DNA of 64,000 nt from Streptomyces sp. NBC_01235 (lineage in GTDB: Bacteria > Actinomycetota > Actinomycetes > Streptomycetales > Streptomycetaceae): assembly GCF_035989285.1 (NCBI RefSeq), contig NZ_CP108513.1, positions 372,001 through 436,000 on the forward strand, written 5' to 3'. Positions within the stretch are counted from its first letter, which is position 1. Every line of letters starts with the position of its first letter. This document shows, in pieces, positions 43,392 to 51,369 of the stretch. The notes under the pieces are model-generated. The model was given only the letters and a program-made list of their open reading frames with translations, searched no databases and had not been told where the DNA came from. The translations under genes and the position numbers were made by a program.

Positions 43392-44638
43392 CCACCTATC
43401 CCCCGGACCGGCGTGACTTCTCCCGCTCCGCGCCCGTACGGCTGTGGGAGGACGGCTTCGCACCGGATCCGCACCGCTACTACAGCGCGCTGCGCGCCCA
43501 AGGTCCCATCGGATGGGCCGAGTTGGCGCCCGGGGTACCCGCGTACGTGGTCACCGACCGGCGGGCCGCGCTGGACGTGCTGCACGACGACGAGACGTTC
43601 TCGCACGACCCGCGCGCGTGGGAGGCGACCGTGCCCGTCGACTCGCCGGTACTCGGCATGATGCGCTGGCGGCCCAACGCCCTGTTCTCCGACGGCACGG
43701 ACCACGTCCGGTACCGCACCACCCTCATCGACGTCTTCGACCTGGTGGAACCGCACGACCTGCGCGGGCGCGTGCACCGGGCGGTGCGGCTGCTGGCCGG
43801 GCGCATCGGTCCGCGGGGCGAGGCGGACCTGGTCGCGGACTTCTCGCGGCCCCTGATGGCGCTGGTGTTCAACGACCTGTTCGGGCTGCCGGACAGTCAG
43901 GGCGAGCGGCTCAACGAGGGCCTGGGCAAGATGATGGAGGGCGGCGCGCAGGCCGCCGAGGGCGAGGCGCAGTACGCCCAGTACGTGCTGGAGCTCATCG
44001 CGGCCAAGGCCGAGCGGCCCGGTGACGACCTGCCCAGCCGCCTGCTGGACCATCCGGCCCGGCTGACCCGCGAGGAGGTCACCTGGCAGGTGTTCCTGAC
44101 CCTCGGCGCCGGGTACGAGCCGACGGCGAACCTGTTGTCCAACACTCTGTCGCGGATCCTGGGCAACTCGCTGTACTACTCCACCCTCACCAACGGCGCC
44201 CGCCCCGTCATGGACGCGGTGGTCGAGGTGCTGCACCACGAGACGCCGCTGGCGAACTACGGCATCTACTACGTCCGCGAGCCCGTGGCCTTCCACGGGG
44301 TGTGGCTGCGCGAGGCGGTGCCGGTGGTGGTGTCGTACGGGGCGCTCGGGCACTTCGCCGAGCAGCAGGTCACCAGTGGCCGCCATCCGAACGACGCCTC
44401 GCACCTGTCGTGGGGCGCCGGGGCACACGCCTGCCCGGCGAAGCAGCACACGCTGCTGATCGTCACCGAGGCGATCGAGCGGCTCACACAGTGGCTGCCC
44501 GACCTCGATCCCGTCGTGCCCCGCGAGCGGCTGTCCTGGCGGCCGGGTCCGTTCCACCGCTCGCTGACCGCACTGCCCGTCCGTTTCAGCCCCCGCTCCC
44601 CCGCTTCCTCCTCCGACCCCTCAGGAGTCCGTTCGTGA
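43388..44638 (+). CDS. cvnE: Conservon cytochrome P450, CYP157-like (CvnE)
   Basis: About 416 residues from GTG 43388. The haem-thiolate Cys is residue 349 in SWGAGAHACPAK; the usual FG is replaced by SWG. The I-helix reads LTLGAGYEPTAN. The K-helix has VVEVLHHETPLANYGIYYVR, where the normally invariant ExxR is E280-V-L-H283, so the Arg is replaced by His. Loss of ExxR is a documented hallmark of the CYP157 family, which pairs with CYP154 in conservons. Substrate unknown; it may act as a signalling or redox partner instead of a monooxygenase. Confidence 0.88.
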   Translation: MTTYPPDRRDFSRSAPVRLWEDGFAPDPHRYYSALRAQGPIGWAELAPGVPAYVVTDRRAALDVLHDDETFSHDPRAWEATVPVDSPVLGMMRWRPNALFSDGTDHVRYRTTLIDVFDLVEPHDLRGRVHRAVRLLAGRIGPRGEADLVADFSRPLMALVFNDLFGLPDSQGERLNEGLGKMMEGGAQAAEGEAQYAQYVLELIAAKAERPGDDLPSRLLDHPARLTREEVTWQVFLTLGAGYEPTANLLSNTLSRILGNSLYYSTLTNGARPVMDAVVEVLHHETPLANYGIYYVREPVAFHGVWLREAVPVVVSYGALGHFAEQQVTSGRHPNDASHLSWGAGAHACPAKQHTLLIVTEAIERLTQWLPDLDPVVPRERLSWRPGPFHRSLTALPVRFSPRSPASSSDPSGVRS

Positions 44639-45858
44639 CCGTGACCGACCGCATCGTCCTCGACCCGTTCGGCGCCGATGTGCACGCCGAGAGCGCCCGG
44701 CTGCGCGCCCTGGGCCCGATCGTGCCCGTCGAGCTGCCCGGCGGCATCCCGGCCTGGGCGCCCACCGGGTACGACACCCTCAAGGCGCTGATCCTGGACC
44801 CGCAGGTCAGCAAGGATCCCCGGCGGCACTGGAGGCAGTGGCCGGAACTCGTCGACCACCCGTCCTGGGGCTGGATCCTGGGCTGGGTCGGTGTGATCAA
44901 CATGCTCTCCACGTACGGCGCCGACCACGCACGGCTGCGCAAACTGGTGGCGCCGAGCTTCACCCACCGGCGCACCGAGGCGTTGCGTGAGCGAGTGGAG
45001 GCGGTCACGGCGGAGCTGCTGGACACGCTCGACAAGGGCGACGACGCCGTCGATCTGAAGGCCGGCTTCGCCCACCCGCTGCCATTGCGGATCATCTGCG
45101 AACTCTTCGGTGTGCCGGAGGAGTTGCGGGAGGCCACCAGCCGGCTCATCGCGGCGATCATGGACACCTCCGATCCGAGCCCGGAACACGCCGCGTTCGT
45201 ACAGGAGCAGATCGGCACGGTGCTGGGCTCGCTCATCGCCCACAAGAGCGAGCATCCCGGCGACGACATGACGACCGAGCTGATCCGGGTGCGTGACGAG
45301 GAGGGCGACCGGCTCAGCGACGAGGAGCTGCTGTACACGCTCCTGCTGGTCATCGGGGCCGGCTTCGAGACGACGGTGAACCTCATCGGGAACGCGGTGG
45401 TGGCGCTGTTGCGCGGCCCCGAGCAGCTCGCGGCCCTGCGGCGCGGCGAGCTCGGCTGGGACGCGGTCGTGGACGAGACGCTGCGGCTGTACCCGTCGAT
45501 CGCCACGCTGCCGCTGCGGTTCGCGGTCAGCGACCTGAAGGTCGGTGATGTGACGATCCCCGCCGGAGACGCGATCATCACGACTTACGCGGCGGCGAAC
45601 GTGGACCCGTCGCACTACGGGACGGAGGCGGAGGTGTTCGACGCGGCGCGCGCGACGGACGACCATCTGGCCTTCGGGATCGGGGTGCACCGGTGCATCG
45701 GGGCCCCGCTGGCCCGGATGGAGGCGCTGACGGCGCTGTCCGCGCTGTTCGACCGGTTCCCCGACCTGCGGCTGGACACCGAAGACGGAGAGCTGCGACA
45801 GGTGCCCTCGTTCATCGCGAGCGGCTGGCAGGAGATCCCCGTCCGGTTGCGGGGCTGA
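44635..45858 (+). CDS. Cytochrome P450, CYP154-like
   Basis: About 407 residues from GTG 44635, overlapping the previous gene by 4 bases. All canonical motifs are present: I-helix LVIGAGFETTVN, K-helix VVDETLRLYPS with ExxR, and the haem loop LAFGIGVHRCIGAPLAR. Its N-terminal IVLDPFGADVHAESARLRAL and overall pattern fit CYP154 enzymes, which hydroxylate steroids and other hydrophobic molecules. The intact motifs contrast with the CYP157-like partner. It is last in the conservon. Confidence 0.9.
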   Translation: MTVTDRIVLDPFGADVHAESARLRALGPIVPVELPGGIPAWAPTGYDTLKALILDPQVSKDPRRHWRQWPELVDHPSWGWILGWVGVINMLSTYGADHARLRKLVAPSFTHRRTEALRERVEAVTAELLDTLDKGDDAVDLKAGFAHPLPLRIICELFGVPEELREATSRLIAAIMDTSDPSPEHAAFVQEQIGTVLGSLIAHKSEHPGDDMTTELIRVRDEEGDRLSDEELLYTLLLVIGAGFETTVNLIGNAVVALLRGPEQLAALRRGELGWDAVVDETLRLYPSIATLPLRFAVSDLKVGDVTIPAGDAIITTYAAANVDPSHYGTEAEVFDAARATDDHLAFGIGVHRCIGAPLARMEALTALSALFDRFPDLRLDTEDGELRQVPSFIASGWQEIPVRLRG

Positions 45859-45976
45859 ACGGGCGCGGCGGTGCGACCAGTCCCCCGTGCCGGTCGCACC
45901 CCCGCGGTTCCCCGAACCTACGTGCCTGGTGGCCGGTTGTGTATCGTGCCGGTGCCCGCTCGGGGGGCCGGATGGC

Positions 45977-47512
45977 TCACCTGTGCACAAGTGAGCCCGG
46001 ATGGCCCGATTCCGCCCCTTGGACGGGTCCGTGCAGGTCGGGCTGGTTGAGGTCGCCGACCGCCAGATGGGCGAGGACGACCTCGTAGAGGTCACTGCCG
46101 GCGGCGAGGAGCTGGCGTTCCAGGACGGGTTCGGCACTGCGGACGTGTTCGCGCACGGTCTGCGCGTGCACGCCCAGCCGGTGGGCGGCTCGTTCGGAGT
46201 TGCCGCCGGCGGCGATCCAGGCGCGCAGGGTGCCGCGCAGGTCGCGGCCGTCGGTCTCGAGACGGGCCAGCAGGTCCTGCGCCCAGACGCGCAGCGCGGG
46301 CCCGGTGAGCAGCTCGCCGAGGCCGGCGGAGGCCGCCTCGGCGCCCGTGACGTCTTCCGCGATGCCGACCTGGGTGTTGAGGGCGAGGTGGACGGTGGCC
46401 CGGACGGTGAGGTCGGAGAAGTCGGTGCGCAGCAGGGTCTCGACGCGTTCCATGCGGGCGCGGACGGTGTTGCGGCTGACGCCGAGCACCTTCGCCGCGC
46501 TGACGGCCGTGAACTCCAGGCCGAGCCGGGTGGTGGCGAGGAGTTCGGCGCGGGTGTGGTGCGGGAGGGTGTCGAGGGGGCGCAGCAGACGGGTCGTCCA
46601 GGTGCGCAGGACCTCGGGGTCCATCAGCCGTTCGGGGTGGGTGCGTTCGGCGTAGACGGCCGTCTTGTCGGGACGGAAGCGGGCGACGGCGAGGGCGCTG
46701 ACCGCCTGTCCGTAGGCGGTGGCGGTGCGGGCGAGGCTCTGGCGGGCGCTGCCGCCGAGGCACGCGCCCGGGTTGCGGTCGCACAGGCTACGCAGTTCAC
46801 GGGCCGTGGCGTCGTCCGGGACGACGACGATGACGTGGCCGTCCATGGCGGGGCAGCGCACGACGAGGGCCTCGTCGTGGGTCGCCGCCAGGCAGGCCGC
46901 GGCGAGCCGGTCGCGTTCCTCGGGGCTGCTCTCGACGACGTAGACGCAGGCGGTGTCGGTGTCCAGCAGACCGGGCCACAGGCCGGCGGAGACGCGGCGG
47001 GCGGCGACGGTGTCCTCGACCATGAGCAGTTGCAGGATGGCAAGCCGCAGGTCGGCGGTGGCGCGGGCCAGGCGGTGTCCGGTCGCCGCGGTCTGCTGGG
47101 CCCGCAGGAGGAGTTCGAGGACGCCCACGGTGTGCGTGACGATGTCGGAGGTACGCCGGTCGAAGGGGCTCGTGCGGGTCACGGCGAGCACGCCGGCCGC
47201 GGCCGGGCGCGGCAGTTCGATCCTGATCAGGCGCACGAACCTGCCCTCGCCCTCCCAGGCGGCGGAGGCGAGGCGGCCGCCCGTGATGTCGGCGACCAGG
47301 CTCTCGTCCAGCGGGGTGAGCCGTCCGGCGAGGAAGGTGCCGGTGTCGTCGCACAGGGAGACGGTCGCCTCGGTCGTGGCCGCCAGCCAGTCGACGATTC
47401 TGCGGACGTCGCCTCCGGTGGGGCGCAGATGGTCGAGGAGTTCCCGCGCCCACGCCGAGTCGGCGCCGTCCGCCGGGTCGGTGTGGAGGTTCTCGTCGTC
47501 CGGGCCGGCCAT
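45977..47512 (-). CDS. PucR-like transcriptional regulator with two HTH_30 units
   Basis: About 511 residues. The N-terminal GAF-like sensing region is followed by a central GGDEF-like PucR domain (VVESSPEERDRLAAACLAAT, then VARFRPDKTAVYAER). Two helix-turn-helix units follow: SAAKVLGVSRNTVRARMERV and, about 100 residues later, AAHRLGVHAQTVREHVRSAE. ATG 47512 with GAGGAG 9 bases upstream is preferred; GTG 47536 adds 8 residues. The regulated gene is unknown; it is convergent with the conservon. Confidence 0.85.
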   Translation of the reverse strand: MAGPDDENLHTDPADGADSAWARELLDHLRPTGGDVRRIVDWLAATTEATVSLCDDTGTFLAGRLTPLDESLVADITGGRLASAAWEGEGRFVRLIRIELPRPAAAGVLAVTRTSPFDRRTSDIVTHTVGVLELLLRAQQTAATGHRLARATADLRLAILQLLMVEDTVAARRVSAGLWPGLLDTDTACVYVVESSPEERDRLAAACLAATHDEALVVRCPAMDGHVIVVVPDDATARELRSLCDRNPGACLGGSARQSLARTATAYGQAVSALAVARFRPDKTAVYAERTHPERLMDPEVLRTWTTRLLRPLDTLPHHTRAELLATTRLGLEFTAVSAAKVLGVSRNTVRARMERVETLLRTDFSDLTVRATVHLALNTQVGIAEDVTGAEAASAGLGELLTGPALRVWAQDLLARLETDGRDLRGTLRAWIAAGGNSERAAHRLGVHAQTVREHVRSAEPVLERQLLAAGSDLYEVVLAHLAVGDLNQPDLHGPVQGAESGHPGSLVHR

Positions 47513-47595
47513 CTCGGCGCTCTCCTCGTCCCTCACGGCCCGCGCGGGCCGAACCAGTCATATCGGTCGGGGACGTTACCTCACACGGCCCGGAC

Positions 47596-47631
47596 GCTCC
47601 GCCCGCGGGACCGGGGTACCGCGGGCGGAGC
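47596..47631 (-). terminator. Hairpin terminator after the MFS remnant
   Basis: 13-bp perfect arms, GCTCCGCCCGCGG at 47596-47608 and its complement at 47619-47631, with a 10-base loop. It lies 9 bases after the minus-strand stop of the MFS remnant and upstream of the PucR-like start, so it insulates the regulator gene. Confidence 0.7.
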
Positions 47632-47639
47632 CGTGGGGG

Positions 47640-48260
47640 TCAGTCGGAGGCGGCGGACTTCCCGATGCCGACGGCGGCCAGGACGGCTCCCCCGACACCG
47701 AGCAGGCCGGTGACCACGGACGCGGTGTGCTGCCCGTTCGTGAAGACCTGGCCGTTGCCCTCGACGACGGCCGCCCTGAGCCGCGCGGGCATGGCGTCCG
47801 AGACGGGTGCCACGCCCATCGCGACGGCGTCCGTGGCCTCCTTCAGACCTTCGGCGGTGGCGGTGGCGGTGGCGGTGGGGACGCCTGCCCGGGTGAGCTC
47901 GCCGCCGAGGGGGGAGCCGGCCCGTGCGCTGATCACGGAGACCGGGACGGAGGTGCTGAGGCCGCCGCCGATCTGCAGGATATTGGCCTGCAGTCCGCCG
48001 GCCACCCCACCGTCCCGCGCGGGCGCGTTGCCGACGAGGGCGTCGGAGGAGGCCGCCATCACCATGCCGGCCCCGAGGCCGCGCGCGACGAACGGCGGCC
48101 ACATGGTGGCGTAGGAGGAGTCCGTGGACCAGGTGAGCAGGCCGAAGCGGACGCCGGCTCGCAGGGCCATGCCCAGCGGCATGCAGAAACGGGCGCGGAA
48201 ACGGCCGGTGAGCGGGGAGGCGAGGCTGAGCGGGAGGGTGCGGACAACCGGCCTCGACGG
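47640..48260 (-). pseudogene. MFS drug transporter (DHA2/EmrB-QacA type), C-terminal half
   Basis: The minus strand encodes the last part of a 14-TM MFS exporter: FVARGLGAGMVMAASSDALV, GGVAGGLQANILQIGGGLST, VPVSVISARAGSPLGGEL and a final TM VVTGLLGVGGAVLAAVGIG. Upstream of about 48260 the frame becomes Pro/Arg-rich, with no N-terminal MFS helices. About 200 of an expected 500 residues remain, so it is a remnant. A strong terminator follows. Confidence 0.72.
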
Positions 48261-48435
48261 GTGTGCGGAGCTCGGAGGCCACACGGGAGATGCCCCAGGA
48301 GGGTGCGCCGGTGTCGGACCTGTCAAGCAGATGAGGTATCCCGGCATGCCTATGCCGAACGAGGTGTCGGGCACCGGGAGACCGCGGCGAGGGTCCTGCA
48401 CGGCCCTGCCCCGCGGCACGGCATAAGCTCAGCCA

Positions 48436-49056
48436 ATGGCGAAGTACTACGACGTGCACCCCGACAACCCCCAGCCGCGCACCATCTCCCAGATCGCGGC
48501 CGCCATCCGGGCGGACGCGCTGATCGCGTACCCGACGGATTCCTGCTACGCGCTGGGCTGCCGCCTGGGCAGCAAGGACGGCATCGACCGGATCCGGGCC
48601 ATCCGCGACCTGGACGACCGGCACCACTTCACCCTCGTCTGCCAGGATTTCGCGCAGCTCGGCCAGTTCGTGCGGGTGGACAAGGACGTGTTCCGCGCGA
48701 TCAAGGCATCGACGCCCGGCAGCTACACCTTCATCCTCCCGGCGACGAAGGAGGTGCCGCGCATGCTCCAGCACCCGAAGAAGAAGACGGTGGGCGTGCG
48801 CATCCCGGACCACGTCGTCACCCAGGCCCTGCTCGCCGAGCTCGGTGAACCCCTGCTGTCCAGCACCCTGTTGCTGCCCGGCGAGGACGAGCCGATGACC
48901 CAGGGCTGGGAGATCAAGGACCAGCTCGACCACGTGGTGGACGGGGTGGTCGACTCCGGGGACTGCGGCACCGAGCCGACGACGGTCATCGACTTCTCCG
49001 ACGGCGAGGCGGAGATCGTGCGGCACGGGGCCGGCGACACCTCGCGGTTCGAGTAA
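48436..49056 (+). CDS. YrdC/Sua5-YciO family protein (L-threonylcarbamoyladenylate synthase-like)
   Basis: A 206-residue YrdC-fold protein: IAAAIRADALIAYPTDSCYA (the PTDTxYxLG motif), GSKDGIDRIRAIRDLDDRHH, a FTLVCQDF strand, and TVGVRIPDH with SSTLL. The usual KxR/SxN signature of Sua5/TsaC appears altered: AIRDLDDRHHF stands where KxRPxxxPL is expected. This fits the YciO subgroup rather than the essential t6A enzyme. It binds nucleotide or RNA; the exact reaction is uncertain. It stands alone. Confidence 0.85.
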   Translation: MAKYYDVHPDNPQPRTISQIAAAIRADALIAYPTDSCYALGCRLGSKDGIDRIRAIRDLDDRHHFTLVCQDFAQLGQFVRVDKDVFRAIKASTPGSYTFILPATKEVPRMLQHPKKKTVGVRIPDHVVTQALLAELGEPLLSSTLLLPGEDEPMTQGWEIKDQLDHVVDGVVDSGDCGTEPTTVIDFSDGEAEIVRHGAGDTSRFE

Positions 49057-49191
49057 CTCCCCTGCCACCAGGGGTTCTTCCTTGGGCCGGGGGTCCTCGC
49101 AGGCGGTTCGGCGGGCATGCAACGATGATCGCGGGCCGGCCCGGCCGGACCGGTCGAGTGCTCGTCACGAACCGCACAGAGAGGCACCCCC

Positions 49192-49947
49192 ATGACCTCC
49201 GTACAGGGAACACCCGTGGACATCCCCACCGAGGACGGCATCGCGGACGCCTACCTCGCACATCCGGGTGACGAGACACCCCGGCCGGGTGTACTGCTGT
49301 ACCAGGACGCCTTCGGACTGCGTCCGCACCTCAAGGCGATGGCCGACCGGCTCGCCGGGGCGGGCTACGCGGTGCTGGTCCCCAACGTGTTCTACCGGCA
49401 CGGGCGCGCCCCGGTCGTGGAGTTGCCCGAGTTCATCGACCCCGTCGCGCGTCCGGAGATCTTCGGCAGTCTGATGCCGTTCGTCCAGTCCCTCACCAAC
49501 GACCTGGCCGTGCGGGACGCCGCAGCGTACCTGCGCTGGCTGGAGGAGAGCCCACTGGTCGCGGACGGGCCGGTGGCGCTCACCGGGTACTGCATGGGCG
49601 CCCGGCTCGCCCTGCTGACCGCCGGCGCCCACCCGGAGCGGGTCGCGGCGGCGGCCGGCTTCCACGGCGCGCGGCTCGCGACCGACGCGCCGGACAGCCC
49701 GCACCTGGTGGCGGGCCGCGTCACCGCCGAGCTGTACTTCGGGCACGCCGACAACGACCACTCGATGCCGCCCGAGCAGATCCAGCTGCTGGAGGACACC
49801 CTCACCGCGGCCGGGGTGCGGCACACCTGCGAGGTCTATGAAGGCGCCCACCACGGCTACACGCAGGCCGACACCTCCGCGTACGGCGAGGAGGCCGCGG
49901 AGCGGCACTGGGCTGCGCTGCTGGACCTGCTGAAGCGGACGTTCTGA
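49192..49947 (+). CDS. Dienelactone hydrolase family protein
   Basis: A 251-residue alpha/beta hydrolase. The N-terminal VDIPTEDGIADAYLAHPG is typical, with GYCMGA as nucleophile elbow (Cys nucleophile, as in true dienelactone hydrolase), Asp in GHADNDHSM and His in GAHHGYT. It probably hydrolyses a lactone or ester. It is a single gene followed by a hairpin terminator at 49965-49999. Confidence 0.9.
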   Translation: MTSVQGTPVDIPTEDGIADAYLAHPGDETPRPGVLLYQDAFGLRPHLKAMADRLAGAGYAVLVPNVFYRHGRAPVVELPEFIDPVARPEIFGSLMPFVQSLTNDLAVRDAAAYLRWLEESPLVADGPVALTGYCMGARLALLTAGAHPERVAAAAGFHGARLATDAPDSPHLVAGRVTAELYFGHADNDHSMPPEQIQLLEDTLTAAGVRHTCEVYEGAHHGYTQADTSAYGEEAAERHWAALLDLLKRTF

Positions 49948-49964
49948 CCCCGAGGGCATCACAG

Positions 49965-49999
49965 GGGCGCCCGCGGCACGCCGTATGCCGTGGGCGCCC
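49965..49999 (+). terminator. Hairpin terminator after the dienelactone hydrolase gene
   Basis: 14-bp arms, GGGCGCCCGCGGCA (49965-49978) against TGCCGTGGGCGCCC (49986-49999), with one G-T pair and a 7-base loop, followed by TCTTTCGTT. It starts 18 bases after the stop codon. Confidence 0.75.
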
Positions 50000-50043
50000 T
50001 CTTTCGTTCACGTCATTGACATGAGCACACCCCGATGTCACGT

Positions 50044-50057
50044 TGAGAGCGCTCTCA
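50044..50057. promoter_or_regulatory. CebR/CelR-like operator TGAGAGCGCTCTCA
   Basis: Perfect 14-bp palindrome 62 bases upstream of the GH64 start. It differs only at two symmetric positions from TGGGAGCGCTCCCA, the established site of the cello-oligosaccharide repressors CelR/CebR in Thermobifida and Streptomyces. It suggests LacI-family, sugar-responsive control of the glucanase. Confidence 0.75.
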
Positions 50058-50118
50058 CAGAGGTCCGGACCAACCCCCACAGGCCTGCCCCACAGGCCTC
50101 CCCGCACGGAGGTGGAGA

Positions 50119-51303
50119 GTGCTCACCAAAATCAGCACGGCACTGCTCACAGCGGTCGCCCTCGTCGGCGCGCTGCTCACCCTCGGACCGCCGGCCGCGG
50201 CCGCCGTCCCCGACACCGTCCCTCTGAAGATCACCAACAACTCGGGCCGTGGCGACGCCCTGTACGTCTACGACCTCGGCACCCTCCTGACGACAGGGCA
50301 ACAGGGCTGGGCGGACGCGAACGGCACCTTCCACGCGTGGCCCGCCGGCGGCACCCCGCCCACACCGGCGCCCGACGCGTCGATCGCGGGACCGGCCGCC
50401 GGACAGTCCGCCACGATCCGCATCCCGAAGTTCTCGGGCCGGATCTACTTCTCGTACGGACAGAGGCTCGACTTCAGGCTGACCACCGGCGGGCTGGTGC
50501 AGCCGGCCGTGCAGAACCCGAGCGACCCGAACCGGAACATCCTGTTCAACTGGTCGGAGTACACGCTCAACGACTCCGGGCTGTGGCTGAACAGCACCCA
50601 GGTCGACATGTTCTCCGCGCCGTACGCGGTCGGCGTTCAGCGCGCCGACGGGAGCACGGTGAGCACCGGGCATCTCAAGGCGGGCGGCTACAACGGGTTC
50701 TTCTCCGCCCTGCGCGGTCGGCCCGGCGGCTGGGCGAACCTGATCCAGAGCCGGTCCGACGGGACCGTGCTGCGGGCTCTCTCCCCGTTGTACGGGGTGG
50801 AGACCGGGTCCCTGCCGACGAACGTCATGGACGACTACGTCGACCGCGTCTGGCAGAAGTACGCCACGACGGCCCTGACCGTGACTCCGTTCGCCGATCA
50901 GCCGGGCGCCAGGTACTACGGCCGGGTCTCGGGCGGCGTCCTGAACTTCACCGACGCCTCCGGCGCGTTGGTCACCAGCTTCCAGAAGCCGGACGCGGCC
51001 AGCGTCTTCGGCTGCCACAAGCTGCTGGACGCCCCGAACGACGCCGTGCGCGGGCCGATCTCCCGCACCCTGTGCGCGGGCTTCAACCGGTCGACGCTGC
51101 TGGTCAACCCGAACCAGCCGGACACCACGACGGCGAACTTCTACCAGGACGCGGTGACCAACCAGTACGCGCGCGAGATCCACGCCCAGATGGCGGACGG
51201 GAAGGCGTACGCGTTCGCCTTCGACGACGTCGGGCAGCAGGAGTCCCTCGTCCACGACGGCGCGCCGCGCCAGGCGTACCTCACGCTCGACCCGCTGAAC
51301 TGA
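50119..51303 (+). CDS. Secreted GH64 endo-beta-1,3-glucanase
   Basis: A 394-residue exported enzyme. GTG 50119 follows GGAGG. The signal is LTKISTALLTAVALVGALLT to AAAA. The mature part is a GH64/thaumatin-like fold: VPLKITNNSGRGDALYVYDL, IRIPKFSGRIYFSYGQRLDF, LFNWSEYTLNDSGLWLNSTQ, DMFSAPYAVGV, and VFGCHKLLDAPNDAVRGPI with RTLCAGFNRSTLL. The catalytic acids are in the SE/VDMF region (Glu of NWSEYT and Asp of QVDMF). GH64 enzymes release pentasaccharides from beta-1,3-glucan and attack fungal walls. A CebR-like operator lies upstream and a strong hairpin downstream. Confidence 0.93.
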   Translation: MLTKISTALLTAVALVGALLTLGPPAAAAVPDTVPLKITNNSGRGDALYVYDLGTLLTTGQQGWADANGTFHAWPAGGTPPTPAPDASIAGPAAGQSATIRIPKFSGRIYFSYGQRLDFRLTTGGLVQPAVQNPSDPNRNILFNWSEYTLNDSGLWLNSTQVDMFSAPYAVGVQRADGSTVSTGHLKAGGYNGFFSALRGRPGGWANLIQSRSDGTVLRALSPLYGVETGSLPTNVMDDYVDRVWQKYATTALTVTPFADQPGARYYGRVSGGVLNFTDASGALVTSFQKPDAASVFGCHKLLDAPNDAVRGPISRTLCAGFNRSTLLVNPNQPDTTTANFYQDAVTNQYAREIHAQMADGKAYAFAFDDVGQQESLVHDGAPRQAYLTLDPLN

Positions 51304-51313
51304 GCGGACACGA

Positions 51314-51354
51314 CGACGTCCCGCACGCGGAGGGAGCCCGCGTGCGGGACGTCG
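51314..51354. terminator. Bidirectional terminator between GH64 and M4 protease genes
   Basis: 17-bp perfect arms at 51314-51330 (CGACGTCCCGCACGCGG) and 51338-51354, with a 7-base loop, between two convergent stops (51303 and 51370). It has no U-tract, as is common in Streptomyces. Confidence 0.85.
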
Positions 51355-51369
51355 GTCGAGCGGGGCGGA

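Noticed and set aside
43388..45858. P450 pair as part of a secondary-metabolite cluster
   Set aside because: The genes overlap the conservon cvnABCD and there is no PKS, NRPS, terpene or RiPP core nearby; CYP157/CYP154 are normal conservon members.
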